64,000 nt of DNA from Mesostigma viride (GCA_009746045.1 RPFO01000213.1:2846837-2910836); one strand, 5' to 3'; positions 32,536 through 44,514 are shown, counted from the stretch's first letter. Notes: generated from the letters alone by a model not told the origin. Numbers and translations: made by a program.

Positions 32536-35500
32536 CATGGTGTCATCATGGCTTGTCTACGTACATGGTTGACATTTATGTAATTAATGAGGAGGATTCA
32601 GGCTCCCATGGTGTGACTCTCCATGGCTGGCCTATGTACATGGTTGGCATTTATGTAATTAATGAGGAGGATTTAGGCTCCCATGGTGTCATCATGGCTG
32701 GCCTACGTACATGGATGGCATGTATGTAATTAATGATGAGGATTCAGGCTCCCATGGTGTCATCATGGCCCGTCTACGTACATGGATGTCAAAGAAAAAA
32801 AAATGACGAGGATTCAGGCTCCCATGGTGTCATCATGGCTGGCCTACGTACATGGATGTCTCATAAAAAAAATGATGAGGATTCAGGCTCCCATGGTGTC
32901 ATCATGGCCCGTCTACGTACATGGTTGGCATTTATGTAATTAATGAGGAGGATTTAGGCTCCCATGGTGTCATCATGGCTGCATGGCCTACGTACATGGA
33001 TGGCATGTATGTAATTAATGATGAGGATTCAGGCTCCCATGGTGTCATCATGGCCCGTCTACGTACATGAATGGCATTTATGTAATTAATGATGAGGATT
33101 CAGGCTCCCATGGTGTCATCATGGCCCGTCTACGTACATGGATGTCAAGGAATAGTAAATGATGAGGATTCAGGCTCCCATGGTGTCATCATGGCTTGTC
33201 TACGTACATGGTTGGCATTTATGTAATTAATGAGGAGGATTCAGGCTCCCATGGTGTCTCCATGGCTGGCCTACGTACATGGATGTCAAGGAATAGTAAA
33301 TGATGAGGATTCAGGCTCCCATGGTGTCATCATGGCCCGTGTACGTACATGGATGGCATGTATGTAATTAATGAGGAGGATTCAGGCTCCCATGGTGTCA
33401 TCATGGCTGGCCTACGTACATGGATGTCAAAGAAAAAAAAATGATGAGGATTCAGGCTCCCATGGTGTCATCATGGCTGGCCTACGTACATGGATGTCTC
33501 ATTAAAAAAATGACGAGGATTCAGGCTCCCATGGTGTCATCATGGCTTGTCTACCTACATGGTTGGCATGTATGTAATTAATGATGAGGATTCAGGCTCC
33601 CATGGTGTCATCATGGCCCGTCTACGTACATGGATGTCAAAGAAAAAAAAATGATGAGGATTCAGGCTCCCATGGTGTCATCATGGCTGGCCTACGTACA
33701 TGGATGTCTCATAAAAAAAATGATGAGGATTTAGGCTCCCATGGTGTAATCATGGCTTGTCTACGTACATGGATGTCAAGGCATAGTAAATGATGAGGAT
33801 TCAGGCTCCCATGGTGTCATCATGGCTTGTCTACCTACATGGTTGGCATTTATGTAATTAATGATGAGGATTCAGGCTCCCATGGTGTCATCATGGCTGG
33901 CCTACGTACATGGATGTCAAAGAAAAAAAAATGATGAGGATTCAGGCTCCCATGCTGTCATCATGGCTGGCCTACGTACATGGTTGGCATTTATGTAATT
34001 AATGATGAGGATTCAGGCTCCCATGGTGTCATCATGGCTGGCCTACGTACATGGATGGCATGTATGTAATTAATGATGAGGATTCAGGCTCCCATGGTGT
34101 CATCATGGCCCGTCTACGTACATGGATGTCAAAGAAAAAAAAATGATGAGGATTCAGGCTCCCATGGTGTCATCATGGCCCGTGTACGTACATGGATGGC
34201 ATGTATGTAATTAATGAGGAGGATTTAGGTTCCCATGGTGTCATCATCGCCCGTCTACGTACATGGATGTCAAGGAATAGTAAATGATGAGGATACTGGC
34301 TCCCATGGTGTCATCATGGCTTGTATACGTACATGGTTGGCATTTATGTAATTAATCTCGAGGATTCAGGCTCCCATGGTGTGACTCTCCATGGCTGGCC
34401 TATGTACATGGTTGGCATTTATGTAATTAATGAGGAGGATTCAGGCTCCCATGGTGTCATCATGGCTGGCCTACGTACATGGATGGCATGTATGTAATTA
34501 ATGATGAGGATTCAGGCTCCCATGGTGTCATCATGGCTGGCCTACGTACATGGATGTTTCATAAAAAAAATGATGAGGATTCAGGCTCCCATGGTGTAAT
34601 CATGGCCCGTCTACGTACATGGTTGGCGTTTATGTAATTAATGAGGAGGATTTAGGCTCCCATGGTGTCATCATGGCTGGCCTACGTACATGGATGGCAT
34701 GTATGTAATTAATGATGAGGATTCAGGCTCCCATGGTGTCATCATGGCCTGTCTACGTACATGGATGGCATGTATGTAATTATTGATGAGGATTCAGGCT
34801 CCCATGGTGTCATCATCGCCTGTGTACGTACATGGATGGCATTTATGTAATTAATGATGAGGATTCAGGCCCATGGTGTCATCATGGCTTGTCTACGTAC
34901 ATGGTTGGCATTTATGTAATTAATGAGGAGGATTCAGGCTCCAATGGTGTCATCATGGATTGTCTACGTACATGGTTGGCATTTATGTAATTAATGAGGA
35001 GGATTCAGGCTCCCATGGTGTCTCCATGGCTGGCCTACGTACATGGTTGGCATTTATGTAATTCATGAGGAGGATTTAGGCTCCCATGGTGTCATCATGG
35101 CTGGCCTACGTACATGGATGGCATGTATTTTTTTAATGATGAGGATTCAGGCTCCCATGGTGTCATCATGGCCCGTCTACGTACATGGTTGGCATTTATG
35201 TAATTAATGATGAGGATTCAGGCTCCCATGGTGTCATCATGGCCCGTCTACGTACATGGATGTCAAGGAATAGTAAATGATGAGGATTCAGGCTCCCATG
35301 GTGTCATCATGGCCCGTCTACGTACATGGTTGGCATTTATGTAATTAACGAGGAGGATTCAGGCTCCCATGGTGTCTCCATGGCTGGCCTACGTACATGG
35401 ATGTCAAGGAATAGTAAATGATGAGGATTCAGGCTCCCATGGTGTCATCATGGCCCGTGTACGTACATGGATGGCATGTATGTGATTAATGATGTGGATT

Positions 35501-35770
35501 CAGGCTCCCATGGTGTCATCATGGCCCGTCTACGTACATGGATGTCAAAGAAAAAAAAATGATGAGGATTCAGGCTCCCATGGTGTCATCATGGCTGGCC
35601 TACGTACATGGATGTCTCAAAAAAAAAATGATGAGGATTCAGGCTCCCATGGTGTCATCATGGCCCGTGTACGTACATGGATGGCATGTATGTAATTAAT
35701 GAGGAGGATTCAGGCTCCCATGGTGTCATCATGGCTGGCCTACGTACATGAATGGCATTTATGTAATTAA
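32536..35770. repeat. Satellite block 4 (about 46 monomers)
   Basis: Same family. A-rich monomer types (GTCAAAGAAAAAAAAATG and GTCTCATAAAAAAAATG) are more frequent here than in block 1. It ends exactly at GTAATTAA, where the TTAA-flanked insertion begins. Confidence 0.95.
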
Positions 35771-36519
35771 GGGGAGGTGGCACCCCAAAACCCTTCAAAA
35801 TTGACCTATGCTAATATCACTTGAAATTCATTTGCACAATGCTAAGTTATGATTGGGGGCACTAAATAACATCTCTAGTGAGTTGTCCATGCACTTGTTG
35901 GGGGTACTACCCCCATATATACGCCAATAATGCGCTATAAATAGCAAAAGACGCTAATTAGGGCTGGGTATGCCCCAGCCAATGCACACATTTATTTGCA
36001 AAACTGTCTGCAGCGTTTTTAGTTCCCTGAGTTTGTAGCTTGCTGAGCTATTTACATCATGGAAAGGGCAAAACCTCGAACAGTTATTAATTTCCCCGCA
36101 AAACGACCCTTTTTTTACCGGACATTGGGAATAACTTTTTATAAACACGTCAAAAAAATACCTTTTTCTGCAGCGAAAATCCGTCTAACAGGGGGACAAC
36201 TGTCTTCCAAGTCCCAGGTCATTCCGACAAGTCTAGCTCAAGTTATAAAGTTAAACGTGCTAAAACCTGAACATACGCTAAAGGAGGTTTTTCTTTGTAC
36301 AAGGCCAGTTAGGCATGATGTTTTCCATCCAAAAAGCCTGAAAGCATGCCCTACTCGATCACAAAACATAAGCAAACAGCTAGGCACCTCATCTGCCCTC
36401 ACCTGCCCTCGGCATGGCCAACCTTGCCAGCCCAAGCATAGCAACACGATCGTTAGGCATACATGCCAAGAGAGCATACACAATAGTCAACCCAAGGTTA
36501 CCTTGTAAACTTCATGATT
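35771..36519. other. Left part of the TTAA insertion
   Basis: AT-rich. A frame at 36059-36508 (149 codons, plus) has no recognisable domain, is uninterrupted only for its own length and is probably chance; I do not call it a gene. Confidence 0.4.
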
Positions 36520-36524
36520 AGAAC

Positions 36525-37107
36525 TGTTAAAATCGAGTTCGAATTTTATTAAATGATAATTTTACGGTAATCAGGTTACAAACTCAGAGCCAAGCCCCCA
36601 GCTTAATTTACCAGCGCAACCATAGCCATTGCCAGCATAGCAGCAACAACCGTTGGACCGCCGCAACACAATGCTGGCTTTTGGATCATCATCGTCTGTC
36701 AGGCGGCTAGGCTAGCCTGCAGCGCTAGGCACCGACACAAGCCTGGGAACGCATCTCCGTTACACATCTCCGTTACAACACACCAGCCGAGTACCGACCA
36801 ATCGACACACACCAGTATCTCGCCACTTGTCACGCCAGCCGGCAGTACCCAGAATCCTAGTCCGCACCTCAGTACCGGACCAGTGCCGCGCAGCCAAAGT
36901 CTAGGGCGTAACTCACGAGGCATAACGCACACAGCGTAACTTAAATCGTTGTGGATCACACAAGCCAAAATTCAGCCGAACCTCAAAACGGCTAAGTCCC
37001 AATGCGCCGAATTAACCCGAACGCCTCGAACCACAAAATGGCTAAGTACCGGCACACAATCATTAATTATTTCCATGTGACTGCGAGCTGAAACCTATAA
37101 TATAACA
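36525..37107 (-). repeat. Left LTR of E2
   Basis: 583 bp, TG...CA, about 99.7% identical to the right LTR. Confidence 0.95.
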
Positions 37108-37581
37108 CCAGCCGCTTTTTCCCGAGCAGTCACACATCCCACCAATCATTATCTCACTCAGCTCGAGAGTAACCGACAGACACCTCACCAGGAAGCACTA
37201 ACACAGGACGCTATGTACTAGGGGAGTCCGCACCCCTCACTTGGCGCCCATTCACGCCCTGGTAGTACAACCAGCATCTGTCAGTAAGTCAAGTAAGCAA
37301 GCGAGAATACAAGACTGATCAAAAGACCACCCTCGGCTCCAACACCAACCACACCCTGAACCCACGGACTTTCACACATCACCAACCACAGTCCCCGCCT
37401 CCGATCAGGTCCTCAACCCAGGACCATCCCATCAGGTACATCCCCACCAAGATAGAGTTATCCAACCGTACTGGGTCATCCTGAGATGGGCTCGATCCAG
37501 GGGTCATTCCCAGCCCACATGTAATGCGTCCCAACGCCTGCCAGCCTGAAATTCTCATGCCACATGGTCCATTGCCCAGAT
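37108..37581 (-). other. E2 3' untranslated region and polypurine tract
   Basis: Non-coding between the Pol stop and the 3' LTR; no frame of interest. Confidence 0.6.
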
Positions 37582-38391
37582 CTACATCAAACCCTCCAGC
37601 AGTCCTTGCAGATCCCCGAGAGAGCCCCCCATGACCATCCGCAGGAGGCGATACTGGTCGCGCGCCCCAGCAAACAGCTTGGTCAGCGCATCAGCCGGGT
37701 TGAGCTTCCCAGGTAGATGAAGCACGCTCACTGCGTATGACAGTTCCTTGAGTAGTAGGAAATCCAGGTCGCGCGTCCTGGACAGGCTGTTGAGAATGAA
37801 ACTCACAAGCGGCTGACTGTCGGTATGCACAGTCGTGGTCAGTACCAAACGAGCATCCAGCCACTTGCCCATCCAGCGCAGAAATTGCTCTAGATACAGG
37901 GACGCCTTGATGCACTCACACACCCCGCGACACTCATTGGTATCCGATCCAACTGCCACCCTGCGGCACAACCTAGAGTACCACCCACAGAGCGAACCAT
38001 TGCCCTTGGGGTTGGAGAGCACAAACAAGCCGCCCATGCGAGCTCTCGTCTTGGTGAGCTCCCTGCCCTCGCCAGACGTGTCAGCAAAGCAATGCAACAC
38101 AATCGGCTGAGAAAGAGACAAACCAGAAAGTACTACACCCTGGCTCTCAGCAACATACTGCTTGATCACAGACGGAGAAACGAGAGCCAACACCTCATCC
38201 ACAGTCCTACTTAACACCAGCAGGTCAGGCCCACACACCGCTGCCATCCAGCCGAGCTTGCCACGCAATCTGCTCCACAAACCCTTGGCGCACAACTCCT
38301 CCACATCGCGCATGAGCTCCTCCCTGTACTTGTCAGGAATACCCAAGTGCATCCGGTGCTTACCCGACACCACCCGCAGGGTTTGCACCAC
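37582..38391 (-). CDS. E2 RT C-terminal part and RNase H segment of Pol
   Basis: Degrades the RNA strand of the RNA-DNA hybrid. All four RNase H acidic positions are present: CFADTSGEG, NECRGVCE, HTDSQPLVSF and NPADALTKL. An RT thumb-like RGKLGWMAAVCG precedes them. The frame begins at a GTG inside Pol, not at a real start: it is displaced from the main Pol frame by two single-base losses, one at the CCCC (plus strand) at 38418-38421 and one near 38485-38490. The short stretch between them reads AFYADIGRRFPVGEL in the third frame, matching the E1 sequence after HGDD. Confidence 0.8.
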   Translation of the reverse strand: MVQTLRVVSGKHRMHLGIPDKYREELMRDVEELCAKGLWSRLRGKLGWMAAVCGPDLLVLSRTVDEVLALVSPSVIKQYVAESQGVVLSGLSLSQPIVLHCFADTSGEGRELTKTRARMGGLFVLSNPKGNGSLCGWYSRLCRRVAVGSDTNECRGVCECIKASLYLEQFLRWMGKWLDARLVLTTTVHTDSQPLVSFILNSLSRTRDLDFLLLKELSYAVSVLHLPGKLNPADALTKLFAGARDQYRLLRMVMGGSLGDLQGLLEGLM

Positions 38392-41300
38392 CCCGCAAAC
38401 ACCCGTGGCGTCTGCGGCCCCAATTGCTGCAACTCACCCACTGGGAACCGCCGCCCAATGTCAGCATAGAATGCATGCAAGGCTGACCGCGAAGCAATGA
38501 CACGCAGTCATCCCCATGCAGTTGTACAAACATAGGACCAGACGGCATCCGCGCCACGAACAACGATGGGTCGTAGGGAGATACCTCAAACTCTGCGATC
38601 TCACCCAACGCACGCATGAGGGTTATCCTCCAAACAATCGACGCGCTCTGCAGACCCTCTATAGCCTTGCACAGACCCATGAACTCAGACGTGACCACCT
38701 CCTTCCAGAACGGCGGCGTCTGCACCACTAGAGGCGGAGTACCCTCCCACACCTCTTGCGCCACTTCCTCGCTAGAGTTAGGGAATGCGCGCTTGACATC
38801 AATGGACGCACACGCGTAGTCCTTGCCTTCGTCCAGAAAGCTAAGAAAAATCATGCTAACCATCCTGAACGTGTCCCATGCCATCCCTGGGGTGTAGAGC
38901 TCCTCCTTGGCCAGCGGGCTAGTACCTGCAAACTCTTGTGATACCGGCCTCACGTAGCAGATCTCCACACCTGCCTTCACCTTGTGGGACAGCACCATCT
39001 TCAGCGGAAGCACCCTAGCCCCCTTCGGCACCGTGTCAAGCGGTTCATACACCCCGTAGCCCTGCCACTCCTCAAGTGCCTTACGGAATGCACACCACCA
39101 GCTCGAGAACCCACTAGGCGTTGACATCTGCAGTACAAGCTCAGGGAATGTGATCGGGGAATGTGCGGCTATGTCCCTCTCAGTGATTCCTAGGCTGTTG
39201 GGATGCAGTAATGCAGGCATAACCAGGTCAGCAGCTGGCGGGAGATCAGCGCCCCACGCTACACCCTCCGTACCCGACAGTGCTGCTAGCCTAGCCACTG
39301 TGCTGCAAATGCGACTGAGAGGCTCGACTGACTTGTAAGACTGTAGCTCTATCGACCCGTGACCTACTCGGGTTAGCAATGAGCTCTGAATCCGCACATC
39401 AGGATGGTCCAGGAAAGGAAGTCCCAAAATGGCGGGTCCATCATACCCCTCGAGCACGCAAAACGGCGTCTCTCTCCCCAAGATCGTCAGCATTACCTCA
39501 CCCCGCACCGGCATCCTCACTAACCCGGAGAAGTCCTCCACATACCTCCACCTGGACGCAGTGCACGGCAGATGCCTGGCTACTCCCTCACCCAGCAAGC
39601 ACACCACCGCGTCAGTGTCCACTTCCAATCGACAACTACCCAGCCCGTCCGAATACCAGTTGGCAAGCTTAGAGACCGCAGCCACCAGCTCACCTGGCTC
39701 ACCTCTCTCCTCGACAGCCTCGCTGTCGTCCATGGGGCTGTCGCCCTCACTCGGCAATATAGGCCCCGCGTCGGCCAACCCGCCAACGCCACCAGCCTGC
39801 TGCCCCGCACCTGCGGTCAATGCCCCAGCATCGCCGGCCCGTGCAACCCCACCTTCGGCTGGCTCACCCGCCTCACCGGACCGTGGTACCATCCCACCTT
39901 CGGCCACCCGCTCCTTGCCGGCCCGCGAGATGTTGCCCCCCAACTGCCGCTGCTCGCCCACCGTGGCAGCGCGTCGAGCTTCCTGCAGGCGCTCCACTAG
40001 GCGGGCTAGTACCGCGGCGCGCTGCTTCTCCTGGTCGTCAACGGCTGGGGCAACCCCCGAACCGCCCGACCCCACGCTAGCGGGACCGCCCTTGGAAGGT
40101 GGCAACCCAGCTTCCGGCGAAAGGGAGCGAGTAGGTTGATCAGGCCCACCCCCCTCCCTCACCCCCCCTGCAGCCCCGGGATCCCCCGCCTCACCCCCAG
40201 CCTGCACACTGGGGTCCCTAACACCTTCCTCAGCGGGTGGGTCTGGCGGCCCCAGCCCGTCATAGTAGGGGCGCAGGTGTTTCCACGCTAGCAGCTTGTC
40301 GTAGCAACTGTCCTCTAGCGCTACCGAAGCAAGCATGTGATCAGGATCGATCTCCTTGACCACACCGGGACCTCTCCATAGGCCCCGTTTTCCATGACTG
40401 CCCTCCGCGTAGGCCCAGACCCTGGCGTTCACGCACGGCACATAAACCTGTCCACGTCGCAGGTCCATCTTTACCATGCGCACGTAACGATCGCTCAAAT
40501 AATCCCTGTACTCTTCCACAGCCTCAGGTGACAACAAGCCCATCTCCACTCCCTTAGGCGTGACTGCCACCTGCCCACCCAACACCTTGACCATTACACG
40601 GTTGTTGAGACATTGCTCTATCTCATTGCAGATCACCAGCCTCTCACGATACGAGCCTGTTCTCATCTTCTCCATGCATGCCATCACCTGCTTCGATGTC
40701 TGTATGTGGCGCTCGACAAGACCCTGGTGCTCGTGGTCAGCTACCCCAGCAAGTTCTATCTTCCCCACACCCGGCTCACCCACACAGCACTCAAACTGCT
40801 GATCGCACTCCAACACAGATGCCACACCAAACTTGGACCTGAGGAGACGCAATGCATCACACAAGTGCTCCTTCAGCTTGCGCTCAAGTGGCACCATGAC
40901 CTTGTACCTGGAGAACCTGCCCACTGCAAGCACGTAGTCTCTGTCGTCATACATGAATACATCACACTGCACCACACCTCGCTCAAACTCTGGCCTACGT
41001 GCATGGAACTTGTGCGGTTTAGGTGCCCGCTCCTGACATTTGCGACACCTTAACCACACCTGCTTGCACATATCCACTAAGTCTGTGAACCCTAGCATGG
41101 CTGCCCACTCCTCACCCGCATGCCCATGCCCTAGTGCTTTGTGTAACCGTGTGGCCATGTTAAGTACACTGAGCGACCCGGCTGCCTCACCGCACGCCGC
41201 ACCATTCACATGTGCTGAACTAGGGTCTGGTGAGGTACCACCTACCGGCGGCCCGCCCGCTGCGGTGTGCCCCCCTGCAGCGCCTCCAACCCACTCATTC

Positions 41301-41458
41301 CCCATCCCCTGAGACACTGCCCTTCCCCCTTCTGCAGCTGTCCCATGCTCCAGGTGGCCCCCCTTCTCCCTAGTGCCTGCTAGCACCGCCACCTGAGCAC
41401 CCAGGTAGGGTGAGTACACCTGGGGGGTCGAGCTGGCCTCCCCTGCACCAGCCCGCAT
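38360..41458 (-). CDS. E2 Pol: integrase, protease-like domain and reverse transcriptase
   Basis: 1032 codons. Integrase zinc finger H106, H111, C138, C141; core D166, D219 and E249. Next is a GLWRGPGVVKEID module like the GPY/F tail of Ty3-type integrases, then a long Pro/Gly/Glu-rich linker. The protease-like region follows (LEVDTDAVVCLL ... GPAILGLPFLDHP, Asp codon near 39617). RT comes last: EELYTPGMAW, SIDVKRAFPN, IEGLQSAS and VQLHGDDCV (plus 38508-38519), where the usual YVDD is HGDD. The last ~25 residues are a frameshift product. The ATG at 41458 is in the same frame as Gag and only five codons past the Gag TGA, so Pol is most likely made as a Gag-Pol readthrough product. Confidence 0.85.
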   Translation of the reverse strand: MRAGAGEASSTPQVYSPYLGAQVAVLAGTREKGGHLEHGTAAEGGRAVSQGMGNEWVGGAAGGHTAAGGPPVGGTSPDPSSAHVNGAACGEAAGSLSVLNMATRLHKALGHGHAGEEWAAMLGFTDLVDMCKQVWLRCRKCQERAPKPHKFHARRPEFERGVVQCDVFMYDDRDYVLAVGRFSRYKVMVPLERKLKEHLCDALRLLRSKFGVASVLECDQQFECCVGEPGVGKIELAGVADHEHQGLVERHIQTSKQVMACMEKMRTGSYRERLVICNEIEQCLNNRVMVKVLGGQVAVTPKGVEMGLLSPEAVEEYRDYLSDRYVRMVKMDLRRGQVYVPCVNARVWAYAEGSHGKRGLWRGPGVVKEIDPDHMLASVALEDSCYDKLLAWKHLRPYYDGLGPPDPPAEEGVRDPSVQAGGEAGDPGAAGGVREGGGPDQPTRSLSPEAGLPPSKGGPASVGSGGSGVAPAVDDQEKQRAAVLARLVERLQEARRAATVGEQRQLGGNISRAGKERVAEGGMVPRSGEAGEPAEGGVARAGDAGALTAGAGQQAGGVGGLADAGPILPSEGDSPMDDSEAVEERGEPGELVAAVSKLANWYSDGLGSCRLEVDTDAVVCLLGEGVARHLPCTASRWRYVEDFSGLVRMPVRGEVMLTILGRETPFCVLEGYDGPAILGLPFLDHPDVRIQSSLLTRVGHGSIELQSYKSVEPLSRICSTVARLAALSGTEGVAWGADLPPAADLVMPALLHPNSLGITERDIAAHSPITFPELVLQMSTPSGFSSWWCAFRKALEEWQGYGVYEPLDTVPKGARVLPLKMVLSHKVKAGVEICYVRPVSQEFAGTSPLAKEELYTPGMAWDTFRMVSMIFLSFLDEGKDYACASIDVKRAFPNSSEEVAQEVWEGTPPLVVQTPPFWKEVVTSEFMGLCKAIEGLQSASIVWRITLMRALGEIAEFEVSPYDPSLFVARMPSGPMFVQLHGDDCVSLLRGQPCMHSMLTLGGGSQWVSCSNWGRRRHGCLRGGANPAGGVG

Positions 41459-41464
41459 GCCAAC

Positions 41465-41476
41465 CTCACCTAGTCA
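41465..41476 (-). promoter_or_regulatory. Gag-Pol stop-codon readthrough context (TGA CTA G)
   Basis: On the minus strand the Gag stop reads TGA CTA GGT GAG, and the frame then stays open through all of Pol. UGA followed by CUA (often CUAG) is the best-known leaky stop context in viral and cellular readthrough genes. The direct in-frame link is seen; the readthrough is inferred. Confidence 0.65.
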
Positions 41477-41685
41477 CCTACGGCCACCGCCCTGGGCCGC
41501 TGGGCACAGGTGAGTGTCCCTCGCAAAGTGCCCTGGCTGCCCACACCTGTGACACACCGCTGGTGCTTGCGAGTTGGCGTTGCTGCGTGCCTGGAGAGTG
41601 TCCTTGTGCCTGTGATAGCAATTGGCTGCCATGTGTCCCGACTTCCCACACACAAAGCATGCCCCATGCACCGCCGGCTGTGCAC

Positions 41686-41726
<41 letters not shown>

Positions 41727-42700
41727 GAGCGCTGTTGCTGCTGATACGGCGACGCAGCTGCAGGCTGTTGTGCATGCTGCTGCTGCTGCGGGTATGGCTG
41801 CTGTCTACCTTGCTGCCATCGCTTCCCAGGCATGCGCTGCGCTCGGCTGAAGCTGCCCTTATTGCCCCTACGCATCGGGCCCCCATTGCCCCGAGGCCCG
41901 CTGGGCCCCGCGCCGCTAGAGCCACCACCGCCCGCAATGGCGGCCACCTTGCCCCCATCCGGCGCTTTAGCAGCACCACCTTGGGCACCACCAGAAGAAG
42001 GAATGGAATTCACAGCGACAGGCGGTAATGCAGGGGAAATCAGACCCAGCTCATTGAGCTTACCTTGGGCCCGCAGTTGGGCCACCATGTCCCTCTCCTC
42101 ACCCTCGACAATGCCCGTGATAACCTCAATCGCCTTATTGAGATCATCCTCGGCTTTCTCACGCTTGAGAGCTGCCATGGCATTCTGGAAATTAAGGTCC
42201 TTGGCATTGCGAACATAACGGTCCACCACCGCCAGTTCCACCACCGGAATGCCATCCTTTACACTCTCGTTTCTCGCATTTCTCAAAGCGAGAAGGTCGA
42301 GTGTGTAGGGACGCTTCGGCACCCAATTATAAATGCCAACATGACGAGACTTGGCAGATGCTTTCGATTCAAGAAGTGCTGCACGCAACCTACCTCCAAT
42401 TGCAGCGCCCTCGATTTTCTCGTCACGGCAGGAGCGCAGGCAATTTACTAGAATGGCGTTGTCGGCTCTAAACATTCCGGCATCCCGGAATAGCCCATAC
42501 AGATCCTCGGTTTTATCTGCATGATCCGCCACAAACGCCTCAAACCTGTCACAGAAATCCTCTACCAATGTCACTGCCGCATCAAGAGGAACTGTCCCGA
42601 CTCGTGTTTTGCACAGCTCTATCAAATTCTTCTCATTTCTTAAATCCTTCCACCCAGTACGCTTTCTCGAATCCGTCTCTTCTTGTTCTTGATCCGACAT
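41474..42700 (-). CDS. E2 Gag with zinc knuckles and polyglutamine tract
   Basis: 408 codons, ATG at 42700, about 40 bp inside the 5' LTR boundary. Forms the particle and packages RNA. The N-terminal ~230 residues are helical and charged, without a domain I can name. A Gly/Ala/Pro-rich linker and a Gln-rich tract (CAG-type repeat, plus 41690-41725) follow. A canonical knuckle CFVCGKSGHMAANC (C-x2-C-x4-H-x4-C) is followed by a second CHRCGQPGHFARD with irregular last spacing. The stop is TGA at 41474-41476. Confidence 0.85.
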
Positions 42701-42740
42701 TGCTACGTTTTTCCTTATTAATTAACCCCGTCCTAGTACA

Positions 42741-43323
42741 TGTTAAAATCGAGTTCGAATTTTATTAAATGATAATTTTACGGTAATCAGGTTACAAACT
42801 CAGAGCCAAGCCCCCAGCTTAATTTACCAGCGCAACCATAGCCATTGCCAGCATAGCAGCAACAACCGTTGGACCGCCGCAACACAATGCTGGCTTTTGG
42901 ATCATCATCGTCTGTCAGGCGGCTAGGCTAGCCTGCAGCGCTAGGCACCGACACAAGCCTGGGAACGCATCTCCGTTACACATCTCCGTTACAACACACC
43001 AGCCGAGTACCGACCAATCGACACACACCAGTATCTCGCCACTTGTCACGCCAGCCGGCAGTACCCAGAATCCTAGTCCGCACCTCAGTACCGGACCAGT
43101 GCCGCGCAGCCAAAGTCTAGGGCGTAACTCACGAGGCATAACGCACACAGCGTAACTTAAATCGTTGTGGATCACACAAGCCAAAATTCAGCCGAACCTC
43201 AAAACGGCTAAGTCCCAATTCGCTGAATTAACCCGAACGCCTCGAACCACAAAATGGCTAAGTACCGGCACACAATCATTAATTATTTCCATGTGACTGC
43301 GAGCTGAAACCTATAATATAACA
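42741..43323 (-). repeat. Right LTR of E2 (5' LTR in element orientation)
   Basis: 583 bp; after it, in element orientation, TGTACTAGGACGGGG is the candidate primer site, not a standard TGG start. Confidence 0.95.
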
Positions 43324-43328
43324 AGAAC

Positions 43329-44075
43329 TCAGCAAATCTATGACCAAAAGCACATATAAATAACTCTTGCACACTGAAGACGACACATGCTCAAGGTTTG
43401 GGGTCACTGTGACACGCACTGATGGGTTCCCTAGACGACCACCTGACAGGCGCTAAGGACCACTCAGTAACCAAGTAAACACAATTACACTTCACATGCC
43501 ATCCAACATGCATCAAATACATGCTGAATATGTTATGAAGTACAAAGGGGTGGCCACACACCTCATACACCTTCTGTCACCCTGCCAGACATATGAGCAT
43601 GTGAATAGCAATAATGATGATGGCACTAAAATGCCTAACCAGCATTATGTATGTTTCTCCCAGGTTAGAGTGTAAGGTTTATGCCAACCAAGCTAATCAA
43701 CACAGAAACAACTACGTCACTGCCCTACCTGAGATGGGCAACAAACTGGAACTATGGAGGGCAAGGAACCGAGGAGATCATGGCATACAAAGCTTGCATG
43801 AAGTCAACCATGTCAACCATGGTTGGTTCAGCACATCGCAGTCTTTTCACATCATCATATCAAGGGAAAGCTCAAATAAACCAATGGTGGCAGCTATCTA
43901 CATGCAGTCACACAAATGCAATATCTCCAACATGATCGTCAATAAAACACTTCCTCCCCTGCACGATAAAATGGAAAGAAACCATTGGCGGTCCTCCAGC
44001 GCATGAGCGCTGTGATGCCGCTGCGAAGAGAGGGTGCGTCACTCTCACACAACAAGAAGCGTCCATACGCACACC
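43329..44075. other. Middle part of the TTAA insertion
   Basis: AT-rich, short frames only; I see no gene. Confidence 0.45.
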
Positions 44076-44281
44076 AGTTAGGTTAATATTGTGCGGAAAC
44101 CTTTTTGCCACTTGGGCTACTCAGGTTCCGCACAATATTACCGGCGATAACCACTCGCCGGACACTCAAGTTCACACCGGTGTGAACTTGAGTGTCCGGC
44201 GAGTGGTTATCGCCGGTAATATTGTGCGGAACCTGAGTAGCCCAAGTGGCAAAAAGGTTTCCGCACAATATTAACCTAACT
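44076..44281. repeat. Perfect 206-bp palindrome (fold-back element P1)
   Basis: Both strands read identically across all 206 bp, centre between 44178 and 44179 (ACACCGGTGT). The ends are AGTTAGG...CCTAACT. Consequently the same 61-codon frame appears on both strands, which is a by-product. With no spacer it would extrude as a cruciform with 103-bp arms. Confidence 0.95.
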
Positions 44282-44308
44282 AGTAAAACCTAGCCTCATA
44301 CGCACACC

Positions 44309-44514
44309 AGTTAGGTTAATATTGTGCGGAAACCTTTTTGCCACTTGGGCTACTCAGGTTCCGCACAATATTACCGGCGATAACCACTCGCCAGACACTC
44401 AAGTTCACACCGGCGTGAACTTGAGTGTCCGGCGAGTGGTTATCGCCGGTAATATTGTGCGGAACCTGAGAAGCCCAAGTGGCAAAAAGGTTTCCGCACA
44501 ATATTAACCTAACT
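44309..44514. repeat. Near-perfect 206-bp palindrome (fold-back element P2)
   Basis: Second copy 233 bp downstream, with three mismatched pairs between arms. P1 and P2 are each preceded by CATACGCACACC, and P2 is followed by ACACC, so ACACC looks like a 5-bp target duplication around the pair. Confidence 0.9.

Larger units (their letters stand above)
36525..43323 (-). mobile_element. Copia-like LTR retrotransposon 'E2', recent and complete
   Basis: Two 583-bp LTRs (36525-37107, 42741-43323) with TGTTA...TAACA ends differ at only two positions I can find (in AATGCGCCG vs AATTCGCTG). The target duplication AGAAC is perfect (36520-36524, 43324-43328). Minus-strand order is Gag, integrase, protease-like, RT, RNase H. 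A polypurine-like GGGAAAAAGCGG (reverse complement, next to 37107) confirms the orientation. Confidence 0.95.

Noticed and set aside
36059..36508. 149-codon hypothetical protein
   Set aside because: No domain, inside a transposon-like insertion, likely chance.
44083..44274. Identical 61-codon frames on opposite strands
   Set aside because: Direct consequence of the perfect palindrome.
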